Positions 35,424 through 39,651 of a stretch of 39,651 nt of DNA are shown piece by piece. The translations under genes were made by a program, and so were the position numbers. The DNA lies in the NCBI RefSeq assembly GCF_002008345.1, contig NZ_MRAE01000026.1, positions 1 through 39,651 of the forward strand, given 5' to 3'. The number at the start of each line of letters is the position of its first letter. Position 1 is the stretch's first letter. The notes below the pieces were generated by a model. It was not told where the DNA came from. It was given only the letters and a program-made list of their open reading frames with translations, and ran no database searches. Source of the DNA: Clostridium tepidum (lineage in GTDB: Bacteria > Bacillota > Clostridia > Clostridiales > Clostridiaceae).

Positions 35424-35951
35424 TTATTTTTCTTCCCAATTAAAAATGTAAGGTATATTTCTATAATAATCTCCGTAATTTAGCCCATATCCAACTACAA
35501 ATACGTCTGGAATTGTAAAACATGAGTAATCTGGTGTTAAATCTACTTTTCTTCTTTCAGGTTTATCAAGAAGAACACAGGATTTTACAGAATTAGCACC
35601 AAGAGATTTTATATGATTTATAACAAATTCCATAGTTATACCTGTATCAACGATATCATCTACAATAATAACATCATAACCTTTAATATCATCAGGGACA
35701 TCATTTACTATTTTAACTATTCCAGAGGATTGCTCTTCATGACCATAACTAGATGTTGTCATAAATCCTATTTTTGTAGGTACATCTATTTCTCTTACAA
35801 TATCTGCAGCAAATATAAAACTACCTCTTAAAAGAGATAATATGTATAAATTTTTATCTTTATAATCTTTTGAAATTTTTTTCCCAATTTCTGAAATTTT
35901 TTCAGCTATTTCTTCTTTACTAATTAATATATTTCTATTTCTTTCTTCCAT
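35424..35951 (-). CDS. hpt: Hypoxanthine phosphoribosyltransferase
   Basis: 175 residues from the ATG at 35951, which has GGAGGATTATC just before it; an upstream extension lies in the leader. The PRPP-binding motif VIIVDDIVDTGITM (about 93-106), the flexible-loop region TTSSYGHEEQSSG and the FVVGYGLNYGDYYRNIPYI end are typical. The enzyme salvages hypoxanthine and guanine to IMP and GMP in the cytosol. It is transcribed alone, on the minus strand, from a good sigma-A promoter. Confidence 0.95.
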   Translation of the reverse strand: MEERNRNILISKEEIAEKISEIGKKISKDYKDKNLYILSLLRGSFIFAADIVREIDVPTKIGFMTTSSYGHEEQSSGIVKIVNDVPDDIKGYDVIIVDDIVDTGITMEFVINHIKSLGANSVKSCVLLDKPERRKVDLTPDYSCFTIPDVFVVGYGLNYGDYYRNIPYIFNWEEK

Positions 35952-36001
35952 GATAATCCTCCAATACATACATGCTTATGTATATTTACAACAATGGTTT
36001 T

Positions 36002-36030
36002 ATAGTATAAAATTATATGAAAGTTGTCAA
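36002..36030 (-). promoter_or_regulatory. Sigma-A promoter of hpt
   Basis: Read on the minus strand, TTGACA (36030-36025) is followed after 17 nt by TACTAT (36007-36002). A perfect -35 with ideal spacing makes this the clearest housekeeping promoter in the window. The leader to the hpt ATG is about 45 nt. Confidence 0.8.
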
Positions 36031-36091
36031 GGTATAAGGTAAAACCTAATAAATCTTTTTATTAGAATTTATATAGAAAGGTAGATATTAA

Positions 36092-37870
36092 ATGATATAT
36101 GGTAATATTGATGGAATAAGAAAAACTGTTTTAGAAGAATTGCAAGAAATATATGAAATAAAAATAGAAAAAAATGATATTGCTAATGAAGAATTAATAG
36201 ATATATTATGTAAATTAACAGAACAATTAAACAGAGAAATAAGTGTAGGAATATCGAGGAAGGGAAATATAGTAGCTGTATCAGTAGGCGATAGTACAAC
36301 TGTAGAAATGCCAGAGATAGAAATTAAATCAAATAAACTTTCTGGCATAAGAATTATTCATACTCATCCAAACGGTAACCCTAAACTTTCTTCAGTAGAT
36401 TTATCTGCATTATTAAAATTAAAATTGGATTGCATGGTAGCAATAGGAGTGGATTGTGAAAGACCAACAGGATTTGGTGTAGCTTTTTGCGCTATGTATA
36501 ATAGTAAGCTAAGTATAGAAGAAAAGTATTTTAAAGATATAAATAGCTTATTAGATTTTAATTTCTTAAATGAGATAAATTATATAGAACAAAATTTTAA
36601 AAATGAAGAATTAGAGGATGATAAAGAAGAAAAGGTTATACTTATTAGTATTGATGATGAAGAAAGTATAGATGAATTAGAAGAATTAGCTAAAGCTTGT
36701 AATTTAAAAGTTGTAGAAAAAGTATTGCAAAATAAAAATAAAATTGATTCGGCTTATTATATAGGAAAAGGTAAAGTAGGAGAAATATCTTTAATAAGGC
36801 AGGCTTTAAATGCAGATGCAGTAATATTTGATGATGAACTTTCAGCTTCTCAAATAAGAAATCTAGAAGAAGCTGTAGGTGCTAAAGTAATAGATAGAAA
36901 TACATTAATATTAGATATATTTGCAAGAAGAGCAAAGAGTAAAGAAAGTAAAATACAGGTAGAACTTGCCCAATTAAAATATAGATTACCAAGATTAACA
37001 GGCTTAGGACTGGTTTTATCAAGAACAGGTGGAGGGATAGGTACAAGAGGACCAGGTGAAAAAAAGTTAGAAACAGATAAGAGGCATATAAAAGAAAGAA
37101 TTTATGATTTGAAAAAAGAATTGTACAAAATAAAAAAAGTTAGAGAAACTCAAAGAAGTAAACGAAATGATATACCTAAGGTTTCTTTAGTAGGATATAC
37201 TAATGCGGGTAAATCAACGTTAAGAAATAAGTTATGCGATATTGGTATAGCTAATACACAAAATAAAGAAAAGGTTTTTGAGGCAGATATGTTGTTTGCT
37301 ACATTAGATACTACAACTAGAGCAGTATCATTACCTAATAATGAAATTATAACATTGACAGATACAGTAGGATTTGTAAGAAAGCTTCCTCATGAATTGA
37401 TAGAAGCTTTTAAATCTACATTAGAAGAAGTAATTTATTCTGATTTACTTTTACATGTGATAGATATTTCTTCTGATTCGGCAGAAAAACAAGTAGACGC
37501 AGTTAACAATGTATTACAAGAATTAGGTGCAGAAAATAAATCAATAATATTAGTATTTAATAAGATAGATAAAGTTTCCATAGAAAGATTAAATTATTTT
37601 AGAAGTAAATTTAAAGAGGAAAATTTTATAGAAATATCAGCTAAACTAGGTATAAATCTTGAAGATTTGTTAAAGCTAATAGAAGAAACATTACCTTATA
37701 AATTAACAGAAGTAGAATATATAATTCCTTATGATAAACAACAAATAGTAGCATTTTTGCATAGAAACAGTAAAATAATAGAGGAAAAATATAGGGAAGA
37801 GGGAACTTACATCAGAACACGAGTAGATAATGAAGTTTATAATAAGTGCAATGAATTTTTACTTAAATAA
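36092..37870 (+). CDS. hflX: GTPase HflX with an N-terminal JAMM-like extension
   Basis: 592 residues, against about 400-430 for the core family. The first 190 residues are extra. They contain IHTHPNGNPKLSSVDLSAL, with H90, H92, S100 and D103 in the H-x-H-P-x(7)-S-x-x-D pattern of JAMM/RadC-type metal-dependent domains, and an upstream Glu in EMPEIEIK. The HflX part begins near 205 with GGGIGTRGPGEKKLETDKR and the G domain: GYTNAGKST (about 368-376), DTVGFVRKLP, NKID and SAK. HflX splits stalled 70S ribosomes and binds the 50S subunit. Whether the N-terminal domain is catalytic is unknown. AAAGG precedes the ATG. The G-domain call is firm; the JAMM call rests on the motif. Confidence 0.92.
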   Translation: MIYGNIDGIRKTVLEELQEIYEIKIEKNDIANEELIDILCKLTEQLNREISVGISRKGNIVAVSVGDSTTVEMPEIEIKSNKLSGIRIIHTHPNGNPKLSSVDLSALLKLKLDCMVAIGVDCERPTGFGVAFCAMYNSKLSIEEKYFKDINSLLDFNFLNEINYIEQNFKNEELEDDKEEKVILISIDDEESIDELEELAKACNLKVVEKVLQNKNKIDSAYYIGKGKVGEISLIRQALNADAVIFDDELSASQIRNLEEAVGAKVIDRNTLILDIFARRAKSKESKIQVELAQLKYRLPRLTGLGLVLSRTGGGIGTRGPGEKKLETDKRHIKERIYDLKKELYKIKKVRETQRSKRNDIPKVSLVGYTNAGKSTLRNKLCDIGIANTQNKEKVFEADMLFATLDTTTRAVSLPNNEIITLTDTVGFVRKLPHELIEAFKSTLEEVIYSDLLLHVIDISSDSAEKQVDAVNNVLQELGAENKSIILVFNKIDKVSIERLNYFRSKFKEENFIEISAKLGINLEDLLKLIEETLPYKLTEVEYIIPYDKQQIVAFLHRNSKIIEEKYREEGTYIRTRVDNEVYNKCNEFLLK

Positions 37871-37920
37871 AAGATATAAATATATTTTATTAATTGTTCA
37901 TTAAAAAGTAACAAATATAA

Positions 37921-37947
37921 AAAGGAATTATTATGGATATGTAGAAT
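37921..37947 (+). promoter_or_regulatory. Sigma-H-like promoter upstream of the rubredoxin gene
   Basis: AAAGGAATT (37921-37929) fits RnAGGAwWW. After 11 nt, GTAGAAT (37941-37947) fits RnnGAAT, with the same spacing and -10 as the spoIIA promoter at 28064. It is 57 nt before the rubredoxin ATG. Confidence 0.6.
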
Positions 37948-38004
37948 ATAATAATTACAAAATAATTATTATTAGTTAAATGTGATTACAAGGAGGAGTT
38001 GTTT

Positions 38005-38163
38005 ATGAAAAAATATTTATGTGAAGCTTGCGGATATATATATGACCCAGAACAAGGAGATCCAGATAATGGAGTAGCACCAGGAACAGCTTTTGAAGAT
38101 GTTCCAGAAGATTGGGTATGTCCTTTGTGTGGGGTACCTAAATCAGAATTTGTAGAAGCTTAA
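38005..38163 (+). CDS. Rubredoxin
   Basis: 52 residues, reading [20 protein letters not shown] at the start. The four iron ligands are C6, C9, C39 and C42 (CEACG and CPLCG), with [11 protein letters not shown] near the end. This is the classical length and layout of a one-domain clostridial rubredoxin, a cytosolic one-electron carrier for oxygen and peroxide detoxification and other redox enzymes. AGGAGGAG precedes the ATG. It is monocistronic, with a strong terminator after it and a sigma-H-like promoter before it. Confidence 0.97.
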   Translation: MKKYLCEACGYIYDPEQGDPDNGVAPGTAFEDVPEDWVCPLCGVPKSEFVEA

Positions 38164-38178
38164 TTAAATAAAATATAA

Positions 38179-38217
38179 AAAATAAGCCATAAATCTTTTT
38201 GATTTATGGCTTATTTT
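38179..38217 (+). terminator. Terminator of the rubredoxin gene
   Basis: Perfect 17-bp stem between 38179-38195 and 38201-38217 (right arm GATTTATGGCTTATTTT) with a TTTTT loop. Confidence 0.9.
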
Positions 38218-38323
38218 AAATATAAATAATATTAAATTAAAGTTTATTTATATAAAATAGTCTTTTTTCTGATCAGTATATTTTATAATGAAAATAAAAA
38301 ATAGTTATGGAGGAAGATAATGT

Positions 38324-38545
38324 ATGGAAAAAGTTTGCCCAGTATGTAATAAGCTAAAAACATTAAAATATTCTTGTGATAAATGTGGGGGTGAGTTAAT
38401 AGACAGAGGAATATTTTATGAATATATGGATCCTTATAGTGTAACATGGCCTATACAAGATTATGAGGATTATTGTTTACATATTTTTAGTTGTAATAAT
38501 TGTTGTAATGAAAAAAGGGAATATATAAATAAAATTATAATATAA
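38324..38545 (+). CDS. Small zinc-ribbon-like protein of unknown function
   Basis: 73 residues with Cys pairs CPVC (5-8), CDKC (18-21) and CNNC (near 57-60), a zinc-ribbon or rubredoxin-like knuckle pattern. It has no signal peptide and no membrane segment. The middle reads DRGIFYEYMDPYSVTWPIQD. GGAGGAAG lies at about 38309-38316; an ATG at 38320 is out of frame and stops after nine codons. I do not recognise the family. It stands alone between the rubredoxin terminator and the nucleotidyltransferase gene. Confidence 0.7.
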   Translation: MEKVCPVCNKLKTLKYSCDKCGGELIDRGIFYEYMDPYSVTWPIQDYEDYCLHIFSCNNCCNEKREYINKIII

Positions 38546-38598
38546 ATACCATATATAAAAGTATAGGGTATTGGTTGTAATACCTACCATAAGTATTA
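38545..38598 (+). other. Alternating complementary hexamers (mutually exclusive hairpins)
   Basis: AATACC (38545-38550), GGTATT (38567-38572), AATACC (38579-38584) and a further GTATT (38593-38597) are arranged so that the middle GGTATT can pair with either neighbour, and the third block with the fourth. They lie in the 134-nt gap before the nucleotidyltransferase gene. No clear function. Confidence 0.4.
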
Positions 38599-38679
38599 TA
38601 TAATATAAAGAATTAAAAAACTTGTACTGTGACATTATTTTGAAAATTAAATCATTTAAAAACGTGGAGGGGGATTAGT

Positions 38680-39573
38680 GTGAATGATAATATAATTAAG
38701 TATCAGACAGCGTTTAATAATATTATAGACAGATTAAAAAATAATGAATCCGTTCTAGCTGTAATGGTATTTGGTAGTATGGTCACAGGGGATTTATGGG
38801 AAGAATCGGATATAGATTTATTTGTTGTAATAGATGAAGATATTAAGGTAGAAAAAATATATACACAAGAAGAAGGAGTTCCTATTCATGTTAAAATAAT
38901 TGACAAAAAAAATTTGAACAAAATATATAAATGTGATTTAAGGGGAGGAAAAACTCATAGAATATTTGCTTCTTCAAAACTAGTTTTTTCAAAAGATAGT
39001 TCTATAAGTTCTTGGTATGATAGAGGTAGATATTATCCAGATATTGATAGGGAAAGATGGAATTTAGTTTATTTAGGTGAAATCTTTAAACATATGGGGG
39101 TTTGTAAAAAATATTTAAAAAATAAAGGAATTTATACAGCATATAGTGATGCGATTAAGCTTACAGAAACCTTCTCAAAACTATATGTTAATTTTTCTGG
39201 ATATATGGTTAGTAAAGATGTTATAAATATGGCTACTAGTTTAGATGATAATTTTAAAAGTATAGTAGACAATTTATTTTTTAATAAAAATAACATTGAG
39301 GAATCAATGATTAAATTAATAGAATATATCAAAATATATTTAAATGATAATATTAGGAATATTGTGGCGTTATTGCTCAATTATATGAAAGAAAAAGATA
39401 CATTCTTAAGTTCAGAAGATATTTTAATGGATGAATTGTTTAAATGTTATCCAATTAGCATGGAGGATATATTAGAATATCTCTACCATAAGAATATAAT
39501 AAAAAAGCAGAGTAGAAAATTAAAAAATAAAAAAGGAAAATTAATTTTTGAAGAAAATGTTTATTTTATTTAA
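38680..39573 (+). CDS. Nucleotidyltransferase-domain protein
   Basis: 297 residues with a GTG start at 38680, preceded by GGAGGGGG (38667-38674). The N-terminal pol-beta-type nucleotidyltransferase motif is FGSMVTGDLWEESDIDLFVV: G32-S33 and the D-x-D pair D44/D46. The C-terminal part is mostly helical with no motif I recognise. Relatives include aminoglycoside nucleotidyltransferases, MNT-like antitoxins and enzymes that modify other small molecules. No HEPN partner gene follows in the window. Substrate unknown. Confidence 0.82.
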   Translation: MNDNIIKYQTAFNNIIDRLKNNESVLAVMVFGSMVTGDLWEESDIDLFVVIDEDIKVEKIYTQEEGVPIHVKIIDKKNLNKIYKCDLRGGKTHRIFASSKLVFSKDSSISSWYDRGRYYPDIDRERWNLVYLGEIFKHMGVCKKYLKNKGIYTAYSDAIKLTETFSKLYVNFSGYMVSKDVINMATSLDDNFKSIVDNLFFNKNNIEESMIKLIEYIKIYLNDNIRNIVALLLNYMKEKDTFLSSEDILMDELFKCYPISMEDILEYLYHKNIIKKQSRKLKNKKGKLIFEENVYFI

Positions 39574-39651
39574 AAATTAAATATAATAAATTTTATTTTA
39601 GATATCAACCTATTTAGTTAAGTAAAGTTATTTCATTACTATATTATATTT

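Overview
The window is very AT-rich, prefers AGA, ATA and TTA codons, and has strong GGAGG-type ribosome binding sites. It carries the spoIIA operon, spoVA genes, a pdaA-type deacetylase, yunB and a rubredoxin. This points to an anaerobic endospore-former of Clostridium sensu stricto (cluster I). The species cannot be fixed from the sequence; the C. botulinum, C. novyi and C. tetani groups are all reasonable guesses.

Region 1 (1-2920) holds two related secreted cell-wall hydrolases. The first is cut by the window edge and contains a near-identical 315-bp repeat. The second is complete, but its start region is duplicated so that the strong ribosome binding site sits in front of a 17-codon decoy ORF. 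Region 2 (about 2940-24780) is a 22-kb one-directional surface-polysaccharide cluster. It encodes a membrane-bound 4,6-dehydratase, a WbpA/WbpB/WbpD/WbpI-like set for a 2,3-diacetamido uronic acid (with no aminotransferase in the window), several glycosyltransferases, two Wzy/O-antigen-ligase-type proteins, two MOP flippases, a PglC/WcaJ-type initiating transferase and a TagA-type ManNAc transferase. It also encodes an orphan membrane-anchored solute-binding-like protein. Its most unusual member is a secreted glucuronyl-C5-epimerase-like protein with cell-wall-binding (CWB2) repeats. That gene is broken, or switchable, at two poly-A runs.

Region 3 (about 24960-31770) is sporulation-related: pdaA (minus strand), a divergently transcribed orphan adenine-N6 DNA methyltransferase resembling CamA of Clostridioides difficile, spoIIAA-spoIIAB-sigF behind a textbook sigma-H promoter, then spoVAC-spoVAD-spoVAE. 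Region 4 (31774-39651) holds a class A PBP (minus), yunB, a structured noncoding region, hpt (minus, with a clear sigma-A promoter), an HflX GTPase with a JAMM-like N-terminal extension, a rubredoxin gene behind a second sigma-H-like promoter, a small zinc-ribbon protein and a nucleotidyltransferase.

Together the cluster probably builds a uronic-acid-containing surface polymer on undecaprenyl phosphate. The polymer would be flipped, polymerised, and possibly epimerised outside the cell by an enzyme bound to the wall. The best leads are the wall-anchored C5-epimerase with its poly-A frameshifts, the CamA-like methyltransferase beside sporulation genes, the structured RNA candidate between yunB and hpt, the JAMM-HflX fusion, and the sigma-H-like rubredoxin promoter.
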